Of a DNA stretch of 13,659 nt, positions 13,521-13,659 are shown in pieces. The stretch is from the NCBI GenBank assembly GCA_031282385.1, contig JAITDV010000093.1, positions 1 through 13,659 of the forward strand, read 5' to 3'. Made by a program: the position numbers and the translations under genes. Numbering within the stretch: the stretch's first letter is position 1; every line of letters starts with the position of its first letter. Under the pieces are notes generated by a model. It did not search any database. It worked only from the letters and a program-made list of their open reading frames with translations, and was not told the DNA's origin. Source of the stretch: Planctomycetaceae bacterium. Its GTDB lineage: Bacteria > Planctomycetota > Planctomycetia > Pirellulales > Thermoguttaceae.

Positions 13521-13659
13521 ATGAAAATGTTACCAAAAATATTTTTGTTCTTGATCGGTATTGTTATGACGATTAACGTAGCGGGATTGTTTGCGCAATC
13601 GCCGTATCCTACTTTTGCCGATGCGGAGAAAGACGGTTGGACGTTTGTTTGGGGCGACG
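13521..13659 (+). CDS. Secreted protein, 5' part only
   Basis: An open frame that runs off the window after 46 codons. The translation starts MKMLPKIFLFLIGIVM and continues through a hydrophobic core to AGLFA-QSP, a clear signal peptide with cleavage expected near residue 25. The mature start, SPYPTFADAEKDGWTFVWGD, shows no family I can name from so few residues. An A-rich stretch precedes the ATG without a Shine-Dalgarno. A second in-frame ATG lies two codons on. The gene is likely real given the signal peptide and lack of stops. Confidence 0.6.
   Translation, partial: MKMLPKIFLFLIGIVMTINVAGLFAQSPYPTFADAEKDGWTFVWGD

Noticed and set aside
1..13659. tRNA or rRNA genes, CRISPR arrays, and known defence or phage systems
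   Set aside because: No cloverleaf with a TTCRANNC loop, rRNA-like stretch, spaced repeat array or defence protein motif was found on reading both strands.

Overview
The window is AT-rich bacterial chromosomal DNA with widely spaced genes and long, repeat-filled intergenic regions. A planctomycete-like bacterium fits best. The pointers are a WhiG/FliA-type sigma factor whose region 2 closely resembles planctomycete versions as I recall them, a Sua5/YrdC–low-molecular-weight phosphatase fusion protein, a sugar phosphate isomerase/epimerase of the kind common in that phylum, and outer-membrane barrel proteins, which imply a Gram-negative-type envelope. This assignment is inference from protein character; no rRNA or tRNA gene is visible.

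Layout. 534-1586 (+): TIM-barrel sugar isomerase/epimerase. 2135-3256 (+): threonylcarbamoyl-AMP synthase fused to a YwlE-like phosphatase. 4205-4996 (+): sigma-28-type sigma factor with a strong Shine-Dalgarno and a clean terminator. 5357-5872 (+): His/Gln-repeat putative lipoprotein. 6466-8421 (+): TpsB/FhaC-type outer-membrane transporter without a partner in view. 8562-8867 (-): small polyhydroxyalkanoic-acid-system family protein. 9210-10013 (-): HisN-like inositol-monophosphatase-family phosphatase. 10696-12054 (+): porin-like outer-membrane barrel. 12763-13240 (+): wreck of an IS1634-type transposase. 13521-13659 (+): start of a secreted protein that runs off the window.

The genes do not form one operon or pathway; each stands alone behind several hundred bases of non-coding DNA. 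The structured content between them is the more unusual part. At least three families of short palindromic or terminal-inverted-repeat sequences occur. Family A is about 80-100 bp, with imperfect 17-bp inverted ends (TGTTCRTACTATAAATT) around a GCCTGCTT/AAGCAGGC hairpin: four good copies, one shortened copy and several decayed ones. Family B is a GTAACTATTCAGTTG motif, often paired as inverted repeats, that starts 7-14 nt after the stop codons of three consecutive plus-strand envelope genes (lipoprotein, TpsB, porin). Family C is a single 155-bp MITE-like element with nested palindromes at 8948-9102. A mosaic of REP-like units, GC-rich hairpins and the dead transposase fills 12055-13240. No CRISPR array, intact mobile element or recognisable defence system is present. 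The best candidates for something undescribed are families A and B.
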